Below the pieces are notes generated by a model. It saw only the letters and a list, made by a program, of their open reading frames with translations. It was not told the origin of the DNA and ran no database searches. A stretch of 64,000 bases of DNA from Bradyrhizobium sp. CCBAU 51627 (GTDB lineage Bacteria; Pseudomonadota; Alphaproteobacteria; Rhizobiales; Xanthobacteraceae), in NCBI RefSeq assembly GCF_028128765.1, contig NZ_LBJG01000005.1, positions 310,001 through 374,000 on the forward strand, written 5' to 3'. Positions 1 to 7,841 of the stretch are shown piece by piece. Positions within the stretch are counted from its first letter, which is position 1; each line of letters begins with the position of its first letter. The position numbers and the translations under genes were made by a program.

Positions 1-247
1 TCGCAATCTTTGGCCACACGAACTTGCAACCCTCGAGGCGTTTGTGCACCAGCACCAGGCCCGTTCGATCCCACACCAAAATCTTGATCCGGTCCGCCCG
101 TTTCGACCGGAACACAAAGGCTGCACCGCTGAACGGATCGAGACCAAGCATCTCCTGCACCTTCGCAGCAAGCCCATCGTGCCCACAGCGGAAGTCGACG
201 GGCCGCGTCGCGATGTAAATCTTCAGCTCGGCGCCGGGGACAATCAT
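1..247 (-). CDS. tnpB: IS66-family TnpB (Orf2), runs off the window
   Basis: The reverse strand translates without a stop from an ATG to the left window edge. The product starts MIVPGAELKIYIATRPVDFR and continues with GHDGLAAKVQEML, AAFVFRSKRADRIKIL and VWDRTGLVLVHKRLEG. This is the conserved body of IS66 Orf2, an accessory protein needed for transposition of this family. About 82 of the usual 115 or so residues are visible. Its start overlaps the tnpA stop as ATGA, so the two genes are translationally coupled. The missing C terminus and the tnpC transposase would lie to the left. Confidence 0.93.
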   Translation of the reverse strand, partial: MIVPGAELKIYIATRPVDFRCGHDGLAAKVQEMLGLDPFSGAAFVFRSKRADRIKILVWDRTGLVLVHKRLEGCKFVWPKIA

Positions 248-675
248 CGTGACGCCCGCACCGGGCGGATCACTCGAGACAGCTGCTCCCCATCTATCGC
301 CGCGTCCGTCCGCACGACGACGTCGCCAATCGCAATCTCGAGCTTGACTGTCGGAACGTGACGCTCCTCAAACGGCCCCTCCACGACCAGCGGCGCGAAC
401 GGCGGCTGCGGAGCCTCGCACGACGGCAATTCGCCGCGCTGTCGGAAGCGTCGTCGCCAATCGTAAATTTGCCAGCGCGTCGCCCCGTGCTTGCGCGCCA
501 CCTCCGCCACCTGAGCGCCGGGCAGCAGACTTTCGGCGACGATCCGAGCCCGCTCGGCCTCTGAACGCACGCGACGCCCGGACGGTCCCTCAAGCACCTC
601 AAGCCGGCTGACTGCTCCAGACCCAACTGATGAGCTGTCCAAATGGGCGTCTTTTTTGCCGTCCAATCCCATCCC
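244..675 (-). CDS. tnpA: IS66-family TnpA (Orf1), HTH protein
   Basis: A protein of 143 residues containing RRVRSEAERARIVAES, then a helix-turn-helix with GAQVAEVARKHGATRWQIYDW. This is the pattern of the IS66 Orf1 / IS3-like transposase HTH, which binds element DNA. I chose the ATG giving MGLDGKKDAHLDSS because a GGAGG lies 7 nt upstream; an in-frame GTG 11 codons earlier is possible. It is the first gene of the element, downstream of the terminal repeat and overlapping tnpB by 4 nt. Confidence 0.88.
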   Translation of the reverse strand, partial: GMGLDGKKDAHLDSSSVGSGAVSRLEVLEGPSGRRVRSEAERARIVAESLLPGAQVAEVARKHGATRWQIYDWRRRFRQRGELPSCEAPQPPFAPLVVEGPFEERHVPTVKLEIAIGDVVVRTDAAIDGEQLSRVIRPVRASR

Positions 676-731
676 AAACCTCCGTTCAAGCCGGAGGCTT
701 CTTCGCACATCTAATCCAACCCCGAAGCCAG

Positions 732-751
732 GGTATTGGCTGAGCGCTTAC
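732..751 (-). repeat. IS66 terminal inverted repeat (tnpA-side end)
   Basis: Read on the minus strand, the element begins GTAAGCGCTCAGCC. GTAAGCG is the usual terminus of IS66-family elements. It lies about 75 bp upstream of the tnpA start, as expected for the left end. The partner repeat and the 8-bp target duplication cannot be checked because the other end is outside the window. Confidence 0.75.
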
Positions 752-1281
752 GAACAAGCTGAGCCATTTGACGGTTTTTCCGACGGTTTGACAAAAGTCG
801 CAAGACGCGACCGAGGAAAGACCGTCAGGAATTCTGATGGTTCTGACGGTCTTTTCCTGAGACCGGCTGCCGAAGCTTGCAGCGCCGGTTCGCGAGCAAT
901 GAGCCGCGTAAAAGCCTCGTGGTCGAGGTCGCATTCGCGAAGGCGAAATTGCGGTTGCTCACCATCCGATTGCGTCTTGGAGGCATTCGCGTCGGCGACC
1001 TAGCGCGATGCGAGGAAACTTCCATCTCCCGCCAACGTTAGATTGGTCGACTGGCCAGCCAATAGCGTTTGGCTTTCTAAAAGGAAGCCGTCGATCAGGG
1101 GCGAGCCGCGCTTTGTAAAGAACCGGCGCCTTCCTTTTGAGCATGCGTCCGGACGGCTACGTCATGGCCCACAGGATAAGTCCCACGCTGACGAAGAGAC
1201 TGCGCACTTCTACCAGACTTGACTCAAACACCATTAGGGCCAGTGGGAATGTGAACATTCGGTTTGTTTGGCGAGGTGACG
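752..1281. other. Gene-poor stretch between IS66 end and monooxygenase
   Basis: No convincing gene. Short ORFs on both strands lack ribosome-binding sites and recognisable motifs. The only structured element is the inverted repeat at 817-854. The stretch is probably old insertion-site DNA (inference). Confidence 0.5.
817..854. terminator. Perfect 12-bp inverted repeat followed by T-run
   Basis: AAAGACCGTCAG and CTGACGGTCTTT are perfect complements separated by 14 nt, and the right arm runs straight into TTTTC. It resembles an intrinsic terminator on the plus strand, but no gene ends just upstream, so it may be left over from a gene lost beside the IS element. Confidence 0.4.
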
Positions 1282-2448
1282 ATGGCTCTTCCAGCCAATA
1301 ACGAAATCGTAATCGTTGGTGCGGGTCCGGTGGGGCTCGCGCTCGGTGCCGAGTTGCGTCGCCTGCACGGCGCTCCGCTCCTGCTGGATCGACAGGCGGA
1401 GAGCGCGAACACCTCACGTGCCGCTGTGATCCACGCTCGTACCTTAGAAGTTCTGGAGTCCGTCGGCGCCACTTCGGAGTTGATCGCCCAAGGCGTGAAG
1501 GTGCCGATTTTCCGAGTGAGAGATCGCGATAGGGTCCTGTTGGAGATCGACTTCTCCAACTTGGACGGGTTAACGTCCTATCCTTTCACGATCATGTGCC
1601 CGCAACAGAAGACTGAAGCGGTCCTGCTTAGCCGCTTGCGTGCATTCCGAGGCGATGTTCAGCGGCCGGTCGATGTCTCGGCCATCGACGTTGGCAAGCA
1701 GAGAATCGATGTAATGGCTCGCGCTGATGACGGGACCCAAGCGATCCAAACCCAGTGGCTCGTCGGCTGTGATGGCGCTCACAGCACCGTGCGCGAAGCC
1801 ATTGGCGTCGAGTTTGAGGGAGGAGCCTACGAAGAAAGCTTCGTCCTCGCCGACGTGACGATGGATTGGCCGCTGTCTCGCGACGAGGTGAGCCTTTTCT
1901 TTTCGCCTGCCGGGCTTGTTGTGGTCGCCCCACTGCCACAAGGACAATTCCGTATTGTCGCGACGGCCAATGACGCTCCGGAACGGCCCGATCCGTCATT
2001 CATGCAGCATATCTTGAACACCCGAGGGCCGGCTCACGGCGTCGGGTCCATTCAGGAGATCGTTTGGGGATCGCGCTTTCGTCTTCAGCACCGAGTTGTT
2101 ACCTCTCCTCGGGTCGGACGTGTCCTCCTCTGCGGCGATGCCGCGCACGTCCATAGCCCCGCAGGCGGGCAAGGGATGAATACGGGCATTCAGGATGCCG
2201 TGGCGTTGGCGGGGCCTTTGCTGGCTGCGGTGCGCGGCGAAGGCACTGCCGCGCTCGATGACTGGGCGGCACGGCGCCATGAAATCGCGCGCAAAGTTGT
2301 TGGCGTCACCGACCGAATGACACGCGCCGCAACACTTCAGACATCTCCGGCGCGCTCAATCCGCAATACAATGTTGGCGATGGCCGGACATATCCCCGGC
2401 GTGCCCGACCGCATCGCCCGATTGCTTGCCGAGATCGACAATAGGTGA
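1282..2448 (+). CDS. FAD-dependent monooxygenase (PheA/TfdB, UbiH-like family)
   Basis: A 388-residue flavoprotein hydroxylase that probably uses NAD(P)H and O2 on an aromatic or polyketide-like substrate. The N-terminal FAD-binding fold has GAGPVG near residue 13. The DG motif appears as GCDGAHSTVR near residue 161, and the second FAD motif as CGDAAHVHSPAGGQGMN near residue 284. I chose the internal ATG (MALPANNEIVIVG) because GAGGTG lies 5 nt upstream; a longer ATG six codons earlier lacks this. There is no C-terminal thioredoxin-like domain, so this is the short form. A truncated start of a second flavoprotein follows 54 bp downstream. The substrate cannot be deduced. Confidence 0.85.
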   Translation: MALPANNEIVIVGAGPVGLALGAELRRLHGAPLLLDRQAESANTSRAAVIHARTLEVLESVGATSELIAQGVKVPIFRVRDRDRVLLEIDFSNLDGLTSYPFTIMCPQQKTEAVLLSRLRAFRGDVQRPVDVSAIDVGKQRIDVMARADDGTQAIQTQWLVGCDGAHSTVREAIGVEFEGGAYEESFVLADVTMDWPLSRDEVSLFFSPAGLVVVAPLPQGQFRIVATANDAPERPDPSFMQHILNTRGPAHGVGSIQEIVWGSRFRLQHRVVTSPRVGRVLLCGDAAHVHSPAGGQGMNTGIQDAVALAGPLLAAVRGEGTAALDDWAARRHEIARKVVGVTDRMTRAATLQTSPARSIRNTMLAMAGHIPGVPDRIARLLAEIDNR

Positions 2449-2502
2449 GTGACACTATGTCCGCGCGGGTTCTAGCGCGACAAATCCAGGGAAGCCCGCC
2501 AG

Positions 2503-2568
2503 ATGAATGAAATTACCAATAGGTCAGGCGAAATCGATGGCCTTATCGTCGGAGCCGGCCCCTGCTAG
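2503..2568 (+). pseudogene. Truncated N-terminus of a second flavoprotein
   Basis: An ATG 54 bp after the monooxygenase opens a frame reading MNEITNRSGEIDGLIVGAGP, then Cys and a TAG. The DGLIVGAGP segment is the beta-strand and first half of a dinucleotide-binding fold, as at the start of FAD monooxygenases of the Baeyer-Villiger type. The frame ends inside the GxGxxG motif, where the convergent VOC gene begins. I infer a deletion junction near 2560. Confidence 0.55.
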
Positions 2569-2957
2569 GAAGCTATCTCCTGCGCGATCTCCCAGATATG
2601 ACCGGATGGGTCGGCAAAGGCGGCGGTGCGACGGCCCCAGGGACGATCGATGGGACCGTTCACCAGCTCGACGCCGCTTTGCCGGAGCCTCGCGCAGGCT
2701 TCATCGACATCGGCGACGCGAATGGTCATGAGTATGCGAGGTCCGGCATTTGAAGCAGCCGGCACAACCGGCTGCACGAGCTGCGGCGCCTCCATCTCCT
2801 GCAGCAGATTGACCATGACGCCACCGAGCCCGATCACGCTGCATACGGCATCGGAATAGATTGGTCTGGCGTCGAACACGGCCTCGTAGAACGCCCTCGC
2901 GCGCGCGAGGTCATCAACGAAGAGGGTCACGCATTCCAGATTGTTCAAGCTGTTCAT
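2565..2957 (-). CDS. VOC (glyoxalase/bleomycin-resistance) family protein
   Basis: A 130-residue protein with two beta-alpha-beta-beta-beta halves: VTLFVDDLARARAFYEAVF at the start, and TIRVADVDEACARLRQSGVELVNGP then FADPSGHIWEIAQE at the end. The terminal Glu in HIWEI is a usual metal-ligand position of the vicinal-oxygen-chelate fold. The reading frame is open upstream for another 64 codons, but those residues do not resemble the family, so the ATG at MNSLNN is preferred. Its stop codon overlaps the stop of the truncated flavoprotein frame on the other strand. Substrate unknown. Confidence 0.85.
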   Translation of the reverse strand: MNSLNNLECVTLFVDDLARARAFYEAVFDARPIYSDAVCSVIGLGGVMVNLLQEMEAPQLVQPVVPAASNAGPRILMTIRVADVDEACARLRQSGVELVNGPIDRPWGRRTAAFADPSGHIWEIAQEIAS

Positions 2958-3188
2958 GTCGACGGGCCCCGGTTGCCAGGCGGCGTTTTGACAAAAGATA
3001 GTAACGTATTTGGAAATGAGGAAGCGAATTGCCTTTTTGACTGGTGCGCCCTCGGCGCGCAGGTGCTCGATCTCTTCGGGAGTTGCCGCTGTCCTGATTG
3101 TTGCGCGGGTGCCCCGCGCTTGTGTCAGATGTGTGTCATACCCGCCCATGATACGACCTCCGTATCGCCGCTTCCGGAGCCCGTGTTC

Positions 3189-4436
3189 ATGTCCGCAAAC
3201 CAAGCACCCGCCACAGCAAACGAGACCGACCCTGAAACTCTCGGCTGGATGCGCGGCTTCCCGCCCGCGCCCGACCGCACCATCACCTTCCAGGACGGCT
3301 CGTTCCGCAACTTCCCCGAGCTCCGCTGGGCCTGGAGTAACATCCGCCAGCTCGTGCCCACCGTGAATGTCTGGCGCGGGGCGGGGCCGGGGTCGGTGCT
3401 GCCGCGCGCGGAGCAGGATATCGGCGCGGTTGCCGTGACCACGATGGACGGGCGGCCGATCACCTTCGCGACCATGCTGGAGGAGACGTATGCCGACGGC
3501 ATCGCGGTGCTGCATCGGGGCAAGCTGATCTACGAGCGCTATTTTGGCGCGTTGAAGCCGCACAAGCCGCATATCGCGATGTCGGTGACGAAATCGTTCA
3601 CTGGCGTGCTCGCAGGCATGCTGGTGAGCGAGGGCAGGATTGATCCGCAGGCGCCCGTGACCGATTACGTGCCGGAGCTGAAGACAAGCGCGTTCGGCGA
3701 TGCGCGCGTGCACGAGGCCATGGATATGACCACGGGGCTCGAATACACCGAGGTCTACACCGACAAGAATTCGCACGTCTGGGGCCTTAGGCGCGCCAAC
3801 GGCATGGCGCCGATCCCGCCTGATTACGACGGCGCCACCACCATCTTCGATTTCCTCATCGCGCAGAAGAAGCAGGGCGAGCACGGCAAGGTCTTTTCCT
3901 ACAAGACCGTCAATTCCGACGTGCTGGCCTGGATCATCAGGCGTGCCAGCGGCATGACGCTGTCCGATCTTCTGTCCGAGCGGATCTGGCAGCCGATGGG
4001 CGCCGAAGAGGACGCACATTATCACGTCGATCGCATCGGCACCGAGAGCGGTGGCGGCGGTCTCTCCACGAGCTTGCGCGATCTCGCCCGCTTCGGCGAG
4101 ACCATCCGTAATCACGGCCGCTTCAACGCACGCCAGATCGTGCCGTCAGAGGTGGTCGAGGACATCGCGCGCGGCGGCGACCCTGATAAATTCAGGCCGG
4201 CCGGCTACACCACGCTGCCTGGCGCGTCCTATCGCAATCAATGGTGGGTCACGCACAATGCCCACGGCGCCTACATGGCGCGCGGCGTTCACGGCCAGGG
4301 CATCTACATCGATCCCAAGGCCGAGATGGTGATCGCGCGCTACGCATCGCACCCCGTCGCGGGCAACGCCACCAACGATCCCGCGACGCTGCCGGCGTAT
4401 ATGGCGCTGGCGAAAGAGTTGACGGAGGGCGGATAG
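3189..4436 (+). CDS. Serine hydrolase, beta-lactamase / 6-aminohexanoate-dimer hydrolase-like
   Basis: A 415-residue protein of the class C beta-lactamase-like superfamily. The catalytic SxxK is MSVTKSF near residue 131. Tyrosines at EYTEVYTD and FSYKTVNSD match those of nylon-oligomer hydrolase NylB-type enzymes, and HGVHGQGIYIDPKAEMVIAR forms the C-terminal strand. No signal peptide is evident, which suggests a cytoplasmic esterase or amidase. The frame is open for 72 further codons upstream, but that stretch is Cys-rich and unlike the family, so the ATG giving MSANQAPATANETDPETLGW was chosen. The natural substrate is unknown. Confidence 0.82.
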   Translation: MSANQAPATANETDPETLGWMRGFPPAPDRTITFQDGSFRNFPELRWAWSNIRQLVPTVNVWRGAGPGSVLPRAEQDIGAVAVTTMDGRPITFATMLEETYADGIAVLHRGKLIYERYFGALKPHKPHIAMSVTKSFTGVLAGMLVSEGRIDPQAPVTDYVPELKTSAFGDARVHEAMDMTTGLEYTEVYTDKNSHVWGLRRANGMAPIPPDYDGATTIFDFLIAQKKQGEHGKVFSYKTVNSDVLAWIIRRASGMTLSDLLSERIWQPMGAEEDAHYHVDRIGTESGGGGLSTSLRDLARFGETIRNHGRFNARQIVPSEVVEDIARGGDPDKFRPAGYTTLPGASYRNQWWVTHNAHGAYMARGVHGQGIYIDPKAEMVIARYASHPVAGNATNDPATLPAYMALAKELTEGG

Positions 4437-4508
4437 GGCGGTCTGTAGGACCGGTCTTGCTGCGGTTGACACCCTGCGCACGTGCTGAATGGAAAAGGTT
4501 AACTTGAA

Positions 4509-4943
4509 ATGTCTGCGAACAACGCTGCCGATCTGAACAAGCCCGGAGGAAATTATGTGTCGGTCGTCATTCATAATGGATTGGCCTATGTGAGCGGCCA
4601 GTTGCCGCGTCGTGGAGAGGATCTCCTTTGTACCGGCAAGGTCGGCGCAGAGGTTGACGTTAAGGCCGCCCAGGAGGCCGCCGCTTTCTGTGTTGATCTC
4701 TGCCTGTCCGCGATCAGCCATGCCGCGGGGGGCGGGGACAAGATCGTTCAGGTCCTGAAGGTCGTCGGATATGTCGCTTCGGCGCCAGGATTCATCCAAC
4801 AATCGCAGGTCATGAACGGCGCTTCTGACCGGCTCATCGAGCGGCTCGGCGAGCGAGGGCGCCACGCACGTACCTCGATCGGGGTCGCCGAGCTGCCGAG
4901 AGGCGCGCCCATCGAGCTGGAGATGGTCGTCGCCGTGCGATGA
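4509..4943 (+). CDS. RidA/YjgF/UK114 family protein
   Basis: A 144-residue trimer-type protein. GNYVSVVIHNGLAYVSGQLP is the typical first strand pair. The conserved Arg that binds the substrate carboxylate is in HARTSIGVAELPRGAPIELEM, near residue 120. Family members deaminate reactive enamine/imine intermediates released by PLP enzymes, although the longer subgroup seen here has less certain activity. It starts 72 bp after the serine hydrolase on the same strand. Confidence 0.88.
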   Translation: MSANNAADLNKPGGNYVSVVIHNGLAYVSGQLPRRGEDLLCTGKVGAEVDVKAAQEAAAFCVDLCLSAISHAAGGGDKIVQVLKVVGYVASAPGFIQQSQVMNGASDRLIERLGERGRHARTSIGVAELPRGAPIELEMVVAVR

Positions 4944-5051
4944 GGGGGCAAGTTCGGTCGAGCCGGGCGACGGCAGTGCGCCGAACCGCAAGATCGGTCG
5001 AGCGCATACCGGCCATCCCGGCCTAACTGCATCCGCCACGGAGGAGGGACG

Positions 5052-5933
5052 ATGACGGCGGCTCTGCAAAACTATCGGGCCCGGATGCGGCGGGTGCTGG
5101 ATCACATCGACCGGCATCTCGATGAGGATCTGGACCTCGACAGCTTGAGCGGCGTTGCCGCCTTCTCGAAATTCCATTTCCACCGGCAGTTCACCGCGAC
5201 CTTCGGGTTGTCAGTGCATCGTTACGTCCAGCTGGCCCGCATGAAGCGCGCGTCCTGCCAGCTGGCCTATGAGGGTGCCCTTGGCGTCACCGAGATCGCG
5301 CTGGATGCCGGTTACGACGCGCCGGATGCCTTTGCCCGCGTCTTTCGGCAACGGTTCGGGCAATCGCCGTCGTCGTTCCGGAAATCTCCTGATTGGGAGC
5401 GGTGGCTTGCGGCCTTCGGGCCTCTCGAAGATGCGAGGAGCAAGCTCATGCAGACGAATTTTACCAGCGACGACGTGACGATCCGTGATGTGCCCACGAC
5501 GAAGGTGGCGATCATGCAGCATCGGGGCAGCCCAGCGACGCTTCCCGCCACCATCCAGCGCTTCATCGCCTGGCGCAAGGCCGCCGGCCTGCATCCCAGC
5601 GCTCATCCAACCTTCACCGTCTGGCGCTCCGAGCGGCGGCCTGCACAGCCTGCCGAGTACAGCATCGATCTCTGTGTCGGCACCGATCACCCGATCGCGG
5701 CAAATGGTGAAGATATCAGGCCCGGCGAGATTCCCGGCGGCCGCTGCGCCGTGCTGCGCGTCGTCGGCTACACCGACAATCTCGAGCCCGCCGCGCTGTT
5801 TCTTTACCGCGACTGGCTTCCGGCCAGTGGTGAGGAAGCGCGCGATTTTCCGATCTATTGCCAGCGGCTGAATTTCTTCCCTGACGTGCCGGAGCACGAG
5901 ACGGTCGCGGAGTTGTTTCTGCCGTTGAAATAG
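5052..5933 (+). CDS. AraC-family regulator with GyrI-like ligand domain
   Basis: A 293-residue protein. The N-terminal AraC DNA-binding domain holds two HTH motifs, LDSLSGVAAFSKFHFHRQF near residue 35 and VTEIALDAGYDAPDAFARVF near residue 85, ending GQSPSSFRK. From about residue 135 a GyrI/SoxS-inducer-binding fold follows (VTIRDVPTTKVAIMQHRG to ELFLPLK). Domain order matches the Rob/TipA-like one-component sensors of small hydrophobic compounds. A strong GGAGGAGGG precedes the ATG. The target is not evident. Confidence 0.9.
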   Translation: MTAALQNYRARMRRVLDHIDRHLDEDLDLDSLSGVAAFSKFHFHRQFTATFGLSVHRYVQLARMKRASCQLAYEGALGVTEIALDAGYDAPDAFARVFRQRFGQSPSSFRKSPDWERWLAAFGPLEDARSKLMQTNFTSDDVTIRDVPTTKVAIMQHRGSPATLPATIQRFIAWRKAAGLHPSAHPTFTVWRSERRPAQPAEYSIDLCVGTDHPIAANGEDIRPGEIPGGRCAVLRVVGYTDNLEPAALFLYRDWLPASGEEARDFPIYCQRLNFFPDVPEHETVAELFLPLK

Positions 5934-6142
5934 TGCGCTGCATGGCGAAAGGCGCGGCTGCGCGAGGCGCAGTCGCGGCCTCTCACGACGTCGCGTCAGG
6001 CAAGCCTCTGAGACTCCGCTGCCACAGCGTGCGGCAAGTGCGGTGGGGATCGGCTGGGACCTCGCCAACGCTCCGATCGCACCATCGCATTCTATCGCGG
6101 CGAGATGCCGCCTGACATCGCCCACCCGGGCACGGGAAGCTG

Positions 6143-6505
6143 ATGCACGTCTTCGAGGCCCTCGCCGATCCCGTCCGTCGCCGTATTCTCGAATTGCTGG
6201 CGTCAGGCGAAATGGCGTCCGGCGAGGTCGTCGAGGCGATCGGTGCCGAGTTCGGCATCACCCAGGCGGCCGTGTCGCAGCACCTCAAGGTGCTGCGCGA
6301 AAGCGGCTTTGCGACGGTCCGCGCCGAGGCGCAAAGGCGGCTCTATTCGGTCGATATTGCCGGCCTCCGCGCGGTAGATGCGTGGATCAGCCAGTTCAGG
6401 AATTTCTGGGAGCCGAAGCTGGACGCGCTGGCGACGGAGATTGCGCGCGGCAAGCGGGACCGGAGTCGCGCTCCAATCACCAAGCGCGGCGGCAAGCGAG
6501 CCTGA
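6143..6505 (+). CDS. ArsR-family winged-helix repressor
   Basis: A 120-residue protein with FEALADPVRRRILELLASG followed by the recognition helix FGITQAAVSQHLKVLRESGF and a wing ending RRLYSVD. It lacks the CxC metal site of ArsR/SmtB, so it belongs to the non-metal subgroup that usually pairs with an SRPBCC (AHSA1) gene. No such partner is adjacent. The basic C-terminal tail (KRDRSRAPITKRGGKRA) is longer than usual. Confidence 0.87.
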   Translation: MHVFEALADPVRRRILELLASGEMASGEVVEAIGAEFGITQAAVSQHLKVLRESGFATVRAEAQRRLYSVDIAGLRAVDAWISQFRNFWEPKLDALATEIARGKRDRSRAPITKRGGKRA

Positions 6506-6540
6506 TCGTGCCCGGGATCCTTCCCGCGATCCCGATCCCG

Positions 6541-7038
6541 TCAACTCCGCCCCATCTTCTCGAACTTCTTCACCAGCCGCTCACGCTTGAGCCGCGACAG
6601 CCGCTGAAGCCAGAACATCCCGTCGAGCTGGTCGATCTCGTGCTGATGGCAGACGGCGCGCAAGCCGTCGGACTCCTCGCTCTGCGTGATGCCATCGAGA
6701 TCCTGATAGTTGATCCGAACCCGGGCATGGCGCTGCACCTCGTCGCTGACGCCGGGCATCGAGACGCTGCCTTCCTTGTGCAGGATCATCTCGGGCGAAG
6801 CCCATTCGATTTGCGGATTGACGTAGGTCTGCGGCCCCACCTTGGGATCGAGCTCCAGCACGACGAGCCGCAGGGGCACCCCGATATGCGGCGCCGTGAT
6901 GCCGATCCCGGGCGCGGCGCGCATCGTCTCCAGCAGGTCGCTGGCAAGCTCACGCAAGCCGTCGTCGAAGACGGCGACGGGGCGGGCAGGCACCGCAAGC
7001 CGGCGGTCGGGGTAGCGGACGATGGGGCGAATGGTCAT
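6541..7038 (-). CDS. Peptide-deformylase-like protein lacking two metal ligands
   Basis: A 165-residue protein with full deformylase architecture, normally the enzyme that removes the formyl group from nascent N-terminal Met. Motif 1 is GIGITAPHIG instead of GxGxAAxQ. Motif 2 is EGSVSMPG, with Ser91 in place of the metal-binding Cys. Motif 3 is QHEIDQLDG, which keeps His133 and catalytic Glu134 but has Gln137 in place of the second His. Two of three metal ligands are therefore changed. The fold seems intact but classic Fe/Zn catalysis is doubtful. It is probably a paralogue of a housekeeping def elsewhere (inference). It converges on the ArsR gene. Confidence 0.85.
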   Translation of the reverse strand: MTIRPIVRYPDRRLAVPARPVAVFDDGLRELASDLLETMRAAPGIGITAPHIGVPLRLVVLELDPKVGPQTYVNPQIEWASPEMILHKEGSVSMPGVSDEVQRHARVRINYQDLDGITQSEESDGLRAVCHQHEIDQLDGMFWLQRLSRLKRERLVKKFEKMGRS

Positions 7039-7121
7039 TCGAGGCTCCTAGCACTCTCGCGGGAGTGAAGCACCCCATTCTTCGCGGCGGCGGCTTCAAT
7101 CAGAGCCGCACGCGCGATCGC

Positions 7122-7337
7122 TCAATGCTCATCCTCGGATCGACCATCCATCCAGCACACAAAGCCGGCCCGATCGAGTGGTTTGCGCAGCCCCATTTCG
7201 TCACAGAATGCCCACAGGGCAAACGTCATGAGCGCCCAGACGACAATGCGCAACGGCGACAGCGCCTCTGCCGTGCGCGTCAAGATGATCGTCGCCAGAG
7301 CGGAGACTGCCAGCGCCGATGGCCGCAATCCCGGCAT
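7122..7337 (-). CDS. Small membrane protein, unknown function
   Basis: A 71-residue ORF, MPGLRPSALAVSALATIILT then LRIVVWALMTFALWAFCDEM, with one clear transmembrane helix and possibly a second near the N terminus, ending in an acidic tail. I do not recognise the family. It is preferred over the overlapping plus-strand ORFs, which are Arg-rich and of low complexity. It lies 83 bp upstream of the deformylase-like gene on the same strand. Confidence 0.45.
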   Translation of the reverse strand: MPGLRPSALAVSALATIILTRTAEALSPLRIVVWALMTFALWAFCDEMGLRKPLDRAGFVCWMDGRSEDEH

Positions 7338-7841
7338 TTGTGCTGCCTGCGTGCGGCTTCAGCGTCGAGAGCATCGAATACGGCGTTCCGATTGTTGCAC
7401 GATGATGCCGATGATCTCAGGCCGAGCCCCATGCCTGAAGCATCGTCCGCGCGCTGTCACGCTATCGCCGGGGCCAAAGAGCTTCGCGATTTCCAGCCGA
7501 CGTGATTGAAGCGTTCCTGATCGACGTCACGATGAACGCCCTCTCGGGGACCCATGGGCGAAATCGCTTTGTCGCCCCGGCTGCGGAGGGCCTATCCCAA
7601 GTGCGATCGGGCGCGCGGCGTCGGCGTCAAGACAGCGATTGAGCTCGCCGCGAGCGATGGATGCTTCCGGCTCTCCTCGTAACCCATTGATCCGGCTGCG
7701 CTCGGCTACTGTGCATGGGGTTGTTTTCGACTTTCTTGTCGGAGCGGCCTAAAAAAACTGCTGCAAAAAATTGGGGTACGCTGTCGGCCCGCCTTGTTCC
7801 CATTCGTCTTGCACGTGAGACAGACCTGACGGGAGATAAAA
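7338..7841. other. Intergenic stretch with a dispersed repeat
   Basis: No credible gene; the ORFs here are short and lack motifs. The right half contains a sequence found again at 50818-50866. The final 100 bp should hold the promoter of the MFS gene, but no confident -35/-10 pair could be assigned. Confidence 0.5.
7679..7727 (+). repeat. Dispersed 49-bp repeat, copy 1
   Basis: Aligns without gaps to 50818-50866 with 42 of 49 positions identical; the last 26 positions are identical. The shared core contains CTACTGTGCATGGGG. In this copy it is followed by a weak CGAC/GTCG stem. It lies 115 bp upstream of the MFS start. Function unknown. Confidence 0.7.

Noticed and set aside
2958..3150. Minus-strand extension of the VOC frame upstream of its ATG
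   Set aside because: The translation (ending FLISKYVTIFCQNAAWQPG) does not resemble VOC proteins and would remove the intergenic promoter.
2973..3188. 72-codon in-frame extension of the serine hydrolase
   Set aside because: It is Cys-rich, unlike the family, and overlaps the likely promoter; the ATG at 3189 fits the family start better.
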